Of a stretch of 64,000 bases of DNA, positions 51,537-61,959 are shown piece after piece; positions within the stretch are counted from its first letter, which is position 1; each line of letters begins with the position of its first letter. The notes below the pieces were generated by a model. It was not told the origin of the DNA and did not search any database. It worked only from the letters and a program-made list of their open reading frames with translations. Origin of the DNA: Hymenobacter sedentarius (GTDB taxonomy: Bacteria > Bacteroidota > Bacteroidia > Cytophagales > Hymenobacteraceae); NCBI RefSeq assembly GCF_001507645.1, contig NZ_CP013909.1, positions 3,286,001-3,350,000 of the forward strand, given 5' to 3'. A program made the position numbers and the translations under genes.

Positions 51537-52133
51537 ATGACCTCACGCTTTTCTCACTTGTTGTTTTTGCTGGTTGGGCTAGCTGCTTTCCTGGGCAGCG
51601 CCGTGGCCCAGGCCCAGGCGCCCGCCAAGGGCAAAGCAAAGCCCCGCGTGACCACCGTTTACCTCGTGCGCCACGCCGAGAAGGACACCGCCGCCAGCAC
51701 CCTCAGCGACCCACCGCTGTCGGCCGTGGGCGAGGTGCGGGCCCAGGTGCTGAGCCAGCTGCTGGCCCGCCGCCACCCAGCGGCGCTGTTCACCACCGAT
51801 ACCAAGCGCACCCGCGCCACCCTGGCCCCGCTGGCAGCCGCCACCCGGCTGGAGCCGCAGGTGTACAACCCCAAGGAAACGACGGCCCTGGCCCTGCGCA
51901 TTCGCAAAGAATACCTGGGCAAGACGGTGGTGGTCGTGGGCCATTCCAATACCTTGCTGCCCCTCATCGAGTCGTTGGGTGGCACGCCGCCCGTCGACTC
52001 TATCGCCGATAATGAGTACGACTATTTGTTCACGGTTCGCATTACGGAAGGCGCGTTGCCCAAGGTGAGCGTGCAGGGCTACGGCCCCGAGCGGCGCACC
52101 GAAGCAGTGGCGAAGCCCTCGCGTGTGCGCTAG
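51537..52133 (+). CDS. Secreted histidine-phosphatase (SixA-like) protein
   Basis: A 198-aa protein with a signal peptide (LLFLLVGLAAFLGSAVAQAQA). The histidine phosphatase domain has YLVRHAEKD (RHG-type catalytic His), FTTDTKRTRATLAPLA and VVVVGHSNTLLPLI (second catalytic His). SixA relatives are cytosolic; this one is exported, so its substrate is probably different. TAATTTGC about 40 nt upstream may be its -7 box. Confidence 0.88.
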   Translation: MTSRFSHLLFLLVGLAAFLGSAVAQAQAPAKGKAKPRVTTVYLVRHAEKDTAASTLSDPPLSAVGEVRAQVLSQLLARRHPAALFTTDTKRTRATLAPLAAATRLEPQVYNPKETTALALRIRKEYLGKTVVVVGHSNTLLPLIESLGGTPPVDSIADNEYDYLFTVRITEGALPKVSVQGYGPERRTEAVAKPSRVR

Positions 52134-52195
52134 CTGAGCCGTCCCGCGTACTTTCGCAGCACAACCCCGCCGTTTGGGGTGCCTACCCAACCATT

Positions 52196-53668
52196 ATGAC
52201 CCATTTGAATTCAGCCGCCTGGTGCCGCCGCACCGCGCTGGCCGCTGCCGCAGTACTAGCCGGCCTGGCGCCCGCCCAGGCCCAGCGCGGCGCCAAAGCC
52301 GCCAAAGCCAAGCCCGAAAAGCCAGCAGCCGCTACCGCCGTCGCGGCCGTGCCCGTAACGGATTCGGTGGCATTGCGCCGAATTTTTGACGAAGCCCTGC
52401 TGCGCGGCGAGAGCTACGAAAACCTCCGCTACCTCACCGGCACCATTGGCGCGCGGCTGTCGGGCTCGCCCCAGGCCCAGCAAGCGGTGGAGTGGGGCAA
52501 GGCCACCATGGAAAAAGCCGGCTTCGACCGCGTGTACCTGCAGGAGGTGATGGTGCCGCACTGGGTGCGCGGCAGCAAGGAGAAGGGCGAAATTGTGGGC
52601 AATAAGGGCAAGGAAATCAAGGTGCCCGTGTGTGCGCTGGGCGGCTCGGTGGGCACCGGCGGCAAGCTCAAGGCCGGCGTGGTAGAAGTGCACAGCTTCG
52701 ACGAGCTGAAAAAGCTGCCCGACGCGGCCGTGAAAGGCAAATTCATTTTCTACAACCGGCCTTTCGACGATGCCCTGATTGAGCCCGGCCTGGCTTACGG
52801 CCGCGCCGGCGACCAGCGCCGTAGCGGCGCCATCGAAGCGGCCAAGCGCGGGGCCGTAGGCGCATTGGTGCGCTCGCTCACCAGCGCCCGCGACGACAAC
52901 CCACATACGGGCACCATGGCCTACGACGAAGCCGTAACCAAAGTGCCCGGCGCCGCCCTCAGCACCAACGCCGCCGACCAGCTGAGCTTGCTGCTCAAGG
53001 CCAACCCCGAGCTACAGTTTGAGCTGGAAATGGAGTGCGCCACTTTGCCCGAAGTGAAAAGCTACAACGTGGTGGGTGAAATCAAAGGCAGCAAATTCCC
53101 TCAGGAAATCATCACCGTGGGTGGCCACCTCGACTCCTGGGACCTCGCCCAGGGGGCTCACGACGACGGCACCGGCTGCGTGCAGAGCATGGAGGCTTTG
53201 CGTCTGTTGCGCGCCGTGGGCTTCCGGCCCGAGCGTACCGTGCGTGCAGTGCTCTTTATGAACGAAGAGAATGGCGCCCGCGGCGGCAAAGAATACGCCC
53301 GCCTGGCCGCCCGAAACAAAGAAACCCACGTAGCGGCCATCGAATCAGACGGCGGCGGTTTCACGCCCCGCGGCTTCAACCTGGAAGCCGATGCGGCTAC
53401 CCTGGCCAAGGTGGCGAAATGGGCGCCCTTGCTCAAGCCTTACAATGTGGACGACATCACGGCGGGCCACGGCGGCACCGATATCGAACCCCTGCAAGAG
53501 GCGGTGCACCCCAAGGCCCTCATCGGCTACAAGTGCGACTCGCAACGCTACTTCGATATCCATCACACCGCCGCCGATACTTTCGATAAGGTGAACCGGC
53601 GCGAGCTGGAGCTGGGCGGTGCCAGCATGGCTTCAATGATATATCTGCTGAGTAAATACGGTCTGTAA
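52196..53668 (+). CDS. Secreted M28 zinc aminopeptidase with PA-like insert
   Basis: 490 aa, signal peptide (ALAAAAVLAGLAPAQAQ). M28 zinc ligands visible: His311 in GGHLDSWD, Asp323 in HDDGTG, Glu357-Glu358 in NEENGARGG, Asp385 in ESDGGG and His456 in DIHHTAADT. The segment ~150-290 is PA-like (VKGKFIFYNRPF). It removes N-terminal residues from peptides in the periplasm or outside the cell. A TACTTTCG box about 45 nt upstream is near consensus. Length is typical. Confidence 0.92.
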   Translation: MTHLNSAAWCRRTALAAAAVLAGLAPAQAQRGAKAAKAKPEKPAAATAVAAVPVTDSVALRRIFDEALLRGESYENLRYLTGTIGARLSGSPQAQQAVEWGKATMEKAGFDRVYLQEVMVPHWVRGSKEKGEIVGNKGKEIKVPVCALGGSVGTGGKLKAGVVEVHSFDELKKLPDAAVKGKFIFYNRPFDDALIEPGLAYGRAGDQRRSGAIEAAKRGAVGALVRSLTSARDDNPHTGTMAYDEAVTKVPGAALSTNAADQLSLLLKANPELQFELEMECATLPEVKSYNVVGEIKGSKFPQEIITVGGHLDSWDLAQGAHDDGTGCVQSMEALRLLRAVGFRPERTVRAVLFMNEENGARGGKEYARLAARNKETHVAAIESDGGGFTPRGFNLEADAATLAKVAKWAPLLKPYNVDDITAGHGGTDIEPLQEAVHPKALIGYKCDSQRYFDIHHTAADTFDKVNRRELELGGASMASMIYLLSKYGL

Positions 53669-53866
53669 GAGCCGGTTATTGCAGAATGATTTAATGAGTA
53701 GATTAAGTTTATTTTCGGTGAGCTACTGCCGGGCAGCGCAACTGGGCTGCTTAAATTAGCCCAGAAAGGCTGGAGCGCTTTGAGATGAAAAGGCTGCCAA
53801 ATCAGCTCAATAAAAGGCTGAGCCTGGCAGTTGCCAAGGGCAGGAATCAGTTTTGATGTGTGAATT

Positions 53867-55693
53867 TTGAATAGGAAATGGGCTCGTTTTGTGTGGGGTT
53901 TGGGGCTGCTGCTTGGGCTGGCGGCACGGGCCGGCGCGCAGGAAAACGGTGCCGATGGTGCAAGCCGGTACTGGGTAACCCTGAAGGATAAAAGCGGCGT
54001 CAGCTTCGCCCCAGCCCACTACTTTACACCAGCCGCCCAGGCCCGCCGTACCCGCCAGCACCTCCCGGCATTTGAGACAACCGACCTGCCTGTACGGGCA
54101 GATTACGTGGCCAGTATCCGGGCCCGGGTAGACACGATTACCCTGGTGAGTCGTTGGTTTAATGCCGTAGCGTGCCGGGCCACGCCGGCCCAGGCGGCGG
54201 CGCTGCGCTCGCTCCCGGGCGTGCTGTCGGTGGAGCGCTGGCCGCAGGCCACTGCCCAGGTAGCCGCGCATGAAGCCGCCGCTTTCCCTTCCCAGCCCAA
54301 AACGAACTTAACGGTTGAGCCAATTTCGGCCAGCGACTATCTGCTGTCCCGCCGCCAGACGGCTCACCTGGATGGCCCAGCGCTCCGCACCGCGGGGCTT
54401 GAGGGCCAGGGCCTGCGCATTGCGGTCTTCGACGTGGGCTTTCGGGGGCTGCCCGAGCACCCCGGGTTCCAGGAACTGGTGAAAAGCAAGCGCATCGTGG
54501 CCACCCATGACTTCCTGAAAAACCGCGACGACGTGTACCACGGGGGCAGCCACGGCACGGAGGTAATGGGCTGCCTGGCTGGCCGCCTGGCCACTACCAC
54601 GGGCGCGCCCGGCCCAGCGCTGGGCTTAGTCCCCGCGGCCGAGTTCCTGCTGGCCCGCACGGAGCAGCTGGGCCGGGAGCGCTACGCCGAGGAAGAAGCC
54701 TGGCTGGCTGCGGTGGAATGGGCCGACCGCCTCGGGGCTGACATTATCAATTCCTCGCTGGCGTACACCGAGCAGCGCTATTTCCCGGAGCAGATGGACG
54801 GCCGCCGCAGCCTCATTTCCCGCGCGGCTAACCTGGCTGCCCGCAAGGGCATCCTGGTAGTGAGCGCGGCCGGCAACGACGGCGACAACGACTGGGTACG
54901 CATTGGCACGCCGGCCGATGCCGATTCGGTGCTCGCCGTGGGTGGCCTGGACCCCGAAACGGGCCTGCACCTAGATTTTAGTTCTTTTGGGCCTACGGCC
55001 GACCGCCGGCCCAAGCCCAATTTGTCCGCCTTCGGCATCGTACTCACCACCACGCCCAGCGGATACGAGCGGCTGGAAGGAACCTCCTTTTCTTCACCGC
55101 TGGTGGCGGGCTTTGCGGCCTGCATGTGGCAAAAGAACCGCAAGCTGACGGCCATGCAGCTGTTTCAGGAGCTGGAAAAATCGGCCGAACTGTATCCGTA
55201 CTTTGACTACGCGCACGGCTATGGGCGGCCGCGCTACCAGCACTTTGGCCTTCCGGCCGCTGCCCAAGAAACTAAAGCTCCCGTTCCCACCTTCGATTTT
55301 GTGGCTCACGACAGCTTGATTGCCGTCATCATCCGGCCGGAAGCGGCCATGCGCCTGGCGGAAATGCTTCCGCTCACCGTTGACCAAAGCGAAATAGCCG
55401 TGCAGGTTGCGCCCATCGTGCCCGTCGCAAAAGCACCGGCCGATGCGTCGGCGCCGCCCGTGGGCCACGAGCAGCCGGCCGCCCCCGGTAGCACGCCCCA
55501 GGCCGCGCTGCCCGAGCCCAATTACCCCGCCTATCTCTACTGGAACGTGGCCGACCGCCGCGGCGTGCTGCGCCGCTACGAAACCCGCGCCGTAAACCAG
55601 CGCCTGGTAGTGCAGGTGCCGCGCCGCCTGCTGAGCCCCGGCGACGTGCTGCGGGTCTATTTCAAAGGCTTCACCGGAACTTATTCGGAATGA
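53867..55693 (+). CDS. Secreted S8 (subtilisin) protease
   Basis: 608 aa with signal peptide (WGLGLLLGLAARAGAQ). Catalytic triad: Asp189 in VFDVGFRG, His229 in SHGTEVMG, and Ser407 in GTSFSSPL; the oxyanion Asn337 is in SAAGNDG. A propeptide-like segment (~35-140) precedes the domain. The C-terminal ~150 residues hold an Ala/Pro-rich linker and a terminal beta domain but no recognisable Por sorting signal. TTG start at 53867 is the only start before the signal peptide. The stop overlaps the next gene by 4 nt. Confidence 0.9.
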   Translation: MNRKWARFVWGLGLLLGLAARAGAQENGADGASRYWVTLKDKSGVSFAPAHYFTPAAQARRTRQHLPAFETTDLPVRADYVASIRARVDTITLVSRWFNAVACRATPAQAAALRSLPGVLSVERWPQATAQVAAHEAAAFPSQPKTNLTVEPISASDYLLSRRQTAHLDGPALRTAGLEGQGLRIAVFDVGFRGLPEHPGFQELVKSKRIVATHDFLKNRDDVYHGGSHGTEVMGCLAGRLATTTGAPGPALGLVPAAEFLLARTEQLGRERYAEEEAWLAAVEWADRLGADIINSSLAYTEQRYFPEQMDGRRSLISRAANLAARKGILVVSAAGNDGDNDWVRIGTPADADSVLAVGGLDPETGLHLDFSSFGPTADRRPKPNLSAFGIVLTTTPSGYERLEGTSFSSPLVAGFAACMWQKNRKLTAMQLFQELEKSAELYPYFDYAHGYGRPRYQHFGLPAAAQETKAPVPTFDFVAHDSLIAVIIRPEAAMRLAEMLPLTVDQSEIAVQVAPIVPVAKAPADASAPPVGHEQPAAPGSTPQAALPEPNYPAYLYWNVADRRGVLRRYETRAVNQRLVVQVPRRLLSPGDVLRVYFKGFTGTYSE

Positions 55694-56460
55694 GAAGGCT
55701 GCTATCCAGATTAAGGGTTTCGCTTTCCGGCGGGCATTTTTGCCTGGGCATGCGGGCACGTTGGGCCGTGGCCGTACTGGCGTTGGCGTGTGGGCCGCAG
55801 GCGGCGCGGGCGCAGCAAGTGCTGGTGCAAGCAGACGTGGCCGAAGACACCTTGAAGAATTCGTTTGGACCCAACCGCAGCTATTATGGGCATTTGTACC
55901 TGGGCTATGGGCTGCTGGCGGGTCCGGCCGGCGCGGGAGCTGGCGTGCGCTACGGTCCGGCCTCGGCCGAGCTACGCGCCGGGGGGCGCCTGAAATTCCG
56001 GCTCAACCAAGCACTTTCTCTCAACCTCGACCTGGGCTATGGTTACCAGCATTATGGCCTAGCCCAGAATAACCACAAGACCCTGCCCACCCCCGCCGTG
56101 CACCTGCGCGAAAGCCTGGGCACGCAGCAGGTATTCTCGGAAGTGAGCCTGCGGCTGAACGCTGGCCGCCGGGGCAACTCCATTGGGCGCTACGTGGACG
56201 TGCTGGCCAGCGGCGGCTGGATTGCCGCCACCAGCCACCAAACCGAAGACGAGCCCGCGCCCGGCATCGCCTCCGTCGAAACCACCGAGCGCGGCCTGCC
56301 GTATCTGCGCCGCTGGACCGGTGGGGTGGGGGCTCGCCTCGGCATGGACCGCTACGCGCTGGTGGGCCGTTACCGGCTCACCTCGGCGTTTGGGGCCAGC
56401 TACGCGGCCTGGCCCGAGCTGCCGCGCTGGGTGGTGGGAGTGGAAGTCGGGTTATTCTGA
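55690..56460 (+). CDS. Outer-membrane beta-barrel-like protein coupled to the S8 protease
   Basis: 256 aa. N-terminal signal-like segment (AVAVLALACGPQAARAQ). The rest is rich in alternating aromatic and Gly/Tyr strands (YYGHLYLGYGLLAG, LSLNLDLGYGYQHYGL) and ends with a strand terminated by Phe (VVGVEVGLF), as outer-membrane barrels do. The ATGA overlap with the S8 protease gene means tight translational coupling, so it may help secrete, tether or activate the protease. No family recognised. Confidence 0.75.
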   Translation: MRRLLSRLRVSLSGGHFCLGMRARWAVAVLALACGPQAARAQQVLVQADVAEDTLKNSFGPNRSYYGHLYLGYGLLAGPAGAGAGVRYGPASAELRAGGRLKFRLNQALSLNLDLGYGYQHYGLAQNNHKTLPTPAVHLRESLGTQQVFSEVSLRLNAGRRGNSIGRYVDVLASGGWIAATSHQTEDEPAPGIASVETTERGLPYLRRWTGGVGARLGMDRYALVGRYRLTSAFGASYAAWPELPRWVVGVEVGLF

Positions 56461-56613
56461 GAAATGAATGGCGCCAGGGCAAACCTATTGCTTAGCTATT
56501 CGCGTAAAATCCCCGGCTTCGGTTCAGTTTAAATATTGAGGCCTAATCACCCAGCCCCTTTTTTCTCAGCATATCTTCGTGCGCCTAATTGTTTGCGCCG
56601 CGCCCCATTTTAT

Positions 56614-57231
56614 ATGAAAACATTTCCTCTTAAACTTTCGGGCATTGCCCTGCTTGCTGCCGGGCTCACGCTTCAGCTTTCTTCTTGCGTCAGCACCGAG
56701 CGCGAGGTCAGCAGCTCGACAACTGACCCCCGCACCACCTACAAGCCGCCGGTGGCCGGCAACGGGGCCCGCATCGGCAGCAAGACCGTGCTCAACACCG
56801 TGAGCACCAGCCACACGTTTTCGGACCCCAACACCAAGGACAACTTCATTCTGCAGCTGCGCGGCCCGCGGGTGCTCACGGCCCGGGCCCACTTCATCGT
56901 GACCACCAGCAAGGGCGATACCCTGCGCCATGAAGTGATGCCCGCCCGCGCCTTGCTGAGCGAAAGCACCTTAGACCCGCAGGCATCGAGCGTGCGCGAC
57001 CAGGAAATTGCCATCCTGCAGGGCATGAATACTTTTTTCGCCGCCGGGCACTTTAGCCAGCCCGCCGTACCCGCGGGCCTGGAGCAGCCCGCCGAGGTAG
57101 ATACCAAGACCTGGGCCGCCCTGCGCGAAGACCCCTCCACGGTGGCCTTCGACTTTACCGGCACGGGTGGGTCAGAGCGGCGCCTGGCGTACGTGCGCAA
57201 ATTGGGCAAGGCCGTAGTGATTAGCCACTAG
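56614..57231 (+). CDS. Hypothetical lipoprotein
   Basis: 205 aa. Lipoprotein signal with LTLQLSSC (Cys ~26). The mature part has no motif I recognise; it contains FILQLRGPRVLTARAHFIVTT, and a C-terminal beta-rich segment RRLAYVRKLGKAVVISH. ATG 56614 starts the signal. It lies between the barrel protein and the DUF4920 protein on the same strand. Confidence 0.7.
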   Translation: MKTFPLKLSGIALLAAGLTLQLSSCVSTEREVSSSTTDPRTTYKPPVAGNGARIGSKTVLNTVSTSHTFSDPNTKDNFILQLRGPRVLTARAHFIVTTSKGDTLRHEVMPARALLSESTLDPQASSVRDQEIAILQGMNTFFAAGHFSQPAVPAGLEQPAEVDTKTWAALREDPSTVAFDFTGTGGSERRLAYVRKLGKAVVISH

Positions 57232-57319
57232 CCCAATCGCGCCGTACGTTATGCATGGGCAGAATGCCCGTACTTATCGCCCCGTTTTACACGTTTCGCC
57301 TCCTTTTCAATCTTTTGTT

Positions 57320-57928
57320 ATGAAGTTTATTCTCTCGTTTGCCGGCGTGCTGGTCGCCATTCTGCTGTATGTGCGCTTGGTTCCTTCGGCACCCATCAAC
57401 CCGGTGCTGCCGGTGGGTCCCCAAAAGGAGGTGAACGGGCATAATTCCGATGTGCCCCCGGGCGGTGATGGCGATTCGACCACCACCGAGGAGGAGCCGG
57501 GTGAAGGGCCCAGCACCAGCGTGCCCGCCGCGCGCCCCGGCCAGACCTACGGGGCCGCCATCACGCCGGAGGGGGCCGTGCTCATGAGCGCCCTCCCCAC
57601 CGCCCTCGGCACGCGCGACTCGGCCCAACTAAAGCTGACTGGCAAGGCCCAGGCCGTGTGCCAGGCCAAGGGCTGCTGGATGACCCTGCCCACGGCCGAC
57701 GGCAAGCCGATGCGGGTCCGCTTCCGGGATTACGCTTTTTTTGTGCCCAAAGACCTCAGCGGCCACAACGTGGTGGTGAGCGGCTGGGCCCACCGCAGCA
57801 CAGTGCCCAAAGCTGACTTGCAGCATTATGCCAAAGACGCCGGCAAATCGAGCCAGGAAATTGCCGCCATCACCCAGGACGAGCAGCAGCTCACTTTTAT
57901 GGCCGACGGGGTTTTGGTGCAAGACTAG
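57320..57928 (+). CDS. DUF4920 envelope protein
   Basis: 202 aa with an N-terminal hydrophobic anchor (~1-20). A Glu/Thr/Pro-rich spacer precedes a DUF4920 domain (~95-200): VCQAKGCWMTL, MRVRFRDYAFFVPKDLSGHNVVVSGWA and DEQQLTFMADGVLV. The Cys pair in CQAKGC is conserved in the family and may bind metal; function unknown. Followed by a terminator. Confidence 0.85.
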   Translation: MKFILSFAGVLVAILLYVRLVPSAPINPVLPVGPQKEVNGHNSDVPPGGDGDSTTTEEEPGEGPSTSVPAARPGQTYGAAITPEGAVLMSALPTALGTRDSAQLKLTGKAQAVCQAKGCWMTLPTADGKPMRVRFRDYAFFVPKDLSGHNVVVSGWAHRSTVPKADLQHYAKDAGKSSQEIAAITQDEQQLTFMADGVLVQD

Positions 57929-57956
57929 CGGTTATTCCCTGACGCTGAAAGCAGTA

Positions 57957-57987
57957 GAAAGGCCGCCCGCTGAGGTGGCCTTTTTTG
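57957..57987 (+). terminator. Terminator after the DUF4920 gene
   Basis: AAAGGCCGCC-CGCTGA-GGTGGCC followed by TTTTTTG. Confidence 0.8.
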
Positions 57988-58005
57988 TGATTAAACTCGT
58001 TTTAA

Positions 58006-60174
<2,169 letters not shown>

Positions 60175-60205
60175 CCGTGCGTGCGCGGCTAAGGTCCGCG
60201 CATGC

Positions 60206-61558
60206 CTATCTTAGTTGCGCCTCGGCCGGGACACCCGCTGCTTGGCCGGACTTTCCGCCTTCGCAATAAAAGGGAATGTTGGCGGTGGCTACCCCGCCGT
60301 GCCCATCATGAATCCAAAGCAGGAGCCGATAAGCGCCCGGGCGAAGCGGGGTGCGCAGCGTAGCGCCGTGTGTCGAGGGCTGGCTGATGTACCCGGTTAG
60401 GGGCTCCACCGGCTCATCTGCATTTGCGGTCGGAGGCAGCTCGGGCCATAATTCCCACTCAGCCGTGAGCGCCTGGCTTTCCGGGTCCCGGGCTACTGCC
60501 GTGGCCGGATATTCGGTGTTGGTGCGCAGGTGGGGAAAGTTCACGTCCCGTTTGCCCGCGAGGGTCATATGGATAATGCTGGGTGCAAAGTTTGCTGGTT
60601 TTTTGCCTTGCCATAAATACTGCAGGGTATCCACCGCCAGCGTCTTTTCGCCGTCCTCGGAAAAAAGACTGAACCAGGTCGGGGTTTTTTCAAATTTTGT
60701 TCCCCAAAAGAAAACATAAGACCCCAGGCAATGCGCCGAGTCTTCTACCATGGTATGCCGATAGCGCTTTGCGATAAAGGCGGCTTTTTGGGCACTGTTC
60801 AGCTCAAGCGGGACCGCCCATTTAGTGGAGTCTGACTCCCAATACCCTTTCGTACCATACTCGGTCACGATGTAGGGCCCTTTCCAACCGATAATGCGCA
60901 GTTGCTCGGGCAGCTTATTGAGACCGCCGTATTTATTCACGGAAAGAACGTCGATGGCAGGTGCCCGGCGCTGCAGGAGCGGTATGGAAGTGGCAATTAC
61001 GGCTAAAGGCGTGGTGACCGGATGATTGGGGTCCAGCTTATGAATCATAACGGCCACTTCATTCATAGCCGAATACATTTTGGGGTTCACTTTACCCAAG
61101 TCAAGCTCATTGCCGATACACCACATTAGTAACGCCGGGTGCTTGCGGAAGCGCAGAACCTCGCCGCGGATGCGTTGAAGTTGGGTCTGCACCGCGGTGC
61201 GGTCGTTGTAGTCCATGGCTTTGCCTTCGGGAGCCAGCCAGAGGCCCAGCATCACGGTGAGACCGTTGCGGTGCGCCTCATCAAGCAGAGGGCCGGCGTA
61301 ATCGGCAGTCCATAGCCGCACGGAGTTGCCGCCCGCCTCCCTGATTCGTTCAAAATGCTGGGTGGCGCCCGCGCCCCGAATTCGGTATGGTCGCCCTTGC
61401 CTTTCCAATACGAAGCCACTAGGAGTTTGCACCACACGCACCGACACAGGTGTCCATTCAGCTGGTGGGCTAGAGGCCTTGCGCTCCTCTTTACACCCAC
61501 TAACTGTCATCGTCATCAAGATGAGATAGGCAGCTGTTGCTAATTGACTAAGCTTCAC
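60206..61558 (-). CDS. Glycoside hydrolase lipoprotein, GH2/GH5-type TIM barrel
   Basis: 450 aa from GTG 61558. Lipoprotein signal ending LMTMTVSGC. A TIM-barrel hydrolase follows: IRGAGATQHFERIREAGGNSVRLW, acid/base in CIGNELDL, and a nucleophile in VTEYGTKGYW, all in the GH2/GH5 (clan GH-A) order. The C-terminal ~110 residues form a small beta domain. It could cut beta-linked polysaccharide at the cell surface or periplasm. GTG 61558 gives the compact lipoprotein signal; TTG 61579 is an alternative. Divergent from the synthase-like gene, so the two probably act on the same polymer. Confidence 0.82.
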   Translation of the reverse strand: MKLSQLATAAYLILMTMTVSGCKEERKASSPPAEWTPVSVRVVQTPSGFVLERQGRPYRIRGAGATQHFERIREAGGNSVRLWTADYAGPLLDEAHRNGLTVMLGLWLAPEGKAMDYNDRTAVQTQLQRIRGEVLRFRKHPALLMWCIGNELDLGKVNPKMYSAMNEVAVMIHKLDPNHPVTTPLAVIATSIPLLQRRAPAIDVLSVNKYGGLNKLPEQLRIIGWKGPYIVTEYGTKGYWESDSTKWAVPLELNSAQKAAFIAKRYRHTMVEDSAHCLGSYVFFWGTKFEKTPTWFSLFSEDGEKTLAVDTLQYLWQGKKPANFAPSIIHMTLAGKRDVNFPHLRTNTEYPATAVARDPESQALTAEWELWPELPPTANADEPVEPLTGYISQPSTHGATLRTPLRPGAYRLLLWIHDGHGGVATANIPFYCEGGKSGQAAGVPAEAQLR

Positions 61559-61807
61559 AGAGTCGGTCAGTAATGGCAAATAGAACTGGTCTGTACTTTA
61601 CGTTACTGAAGTACAGATAATTGGTCTCTTGTAAAGAAGTGGTTTTGGTGGCGTGCTATAGAAGAAATTTAATTAGTTTAATATCCATATCCCTTTATTA
61701 TTAATTTAATCTTTCCACGATAAAAAATAACTTTAATTATTTCCTTGCGGAACGTTTACTTATAATGGTCGTTAAAAAGCGAAGAGTTATCCATTGTTGA
61801 TTTAATT
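61559..61807. other. AT-rich divergent intergenic region
   Basis: Composition is sharply more AT-rich than the rest of the window from about 61600 to 61900. It must carry the promoters of both the GH lipoprotein and the synthase. The only clear element is the palindrome at 61591-61616. Confidence 0.55.
61591..61616. promoter_or_regulatory. Operator-like inverted repeat
   Basis: CTGTACTT-(10 nt)-AAGTACAG, perfect 8-bp half-sites with a one-turn centre spacing of 18 bp. Located 33 bp before the GH lipoprotein start, in the shared regulatory region. Confidence 0.5.
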
Positions 61808-61888
61808 ATGATTGCATATATCACTCATAAAAAAATAGTGGATGCCATCAAATCAGTAAAAATCAAATCAGTAAAAAAAAACGCCTAA
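61808..61888 (+). other. Out-of-frame N-terminal segment with tandem repeat and A9 tract
   Basis: ATG 61808 opens a short ORF, MIAYITHKKIVDAIKSV and so on, that contains a 15-bp direct tandem repeat (ATCAAATCAGTAAAA twice, 61848-61877) and then nine A residues (61873-61881) before stopping. Reading one base back at the A tract continues into KKRLIDKLVASPTVPTPAYE and then the synthase-like protein without interruption. Confidence 0.6.
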
Positions 61889-61959
61889 TCGATAAGTTAG
61901 TTGCTTCTCCTACAGTTCCCACGCCAGCATATGAGGTAAGCTATAAGCTAGCCGCTGGC

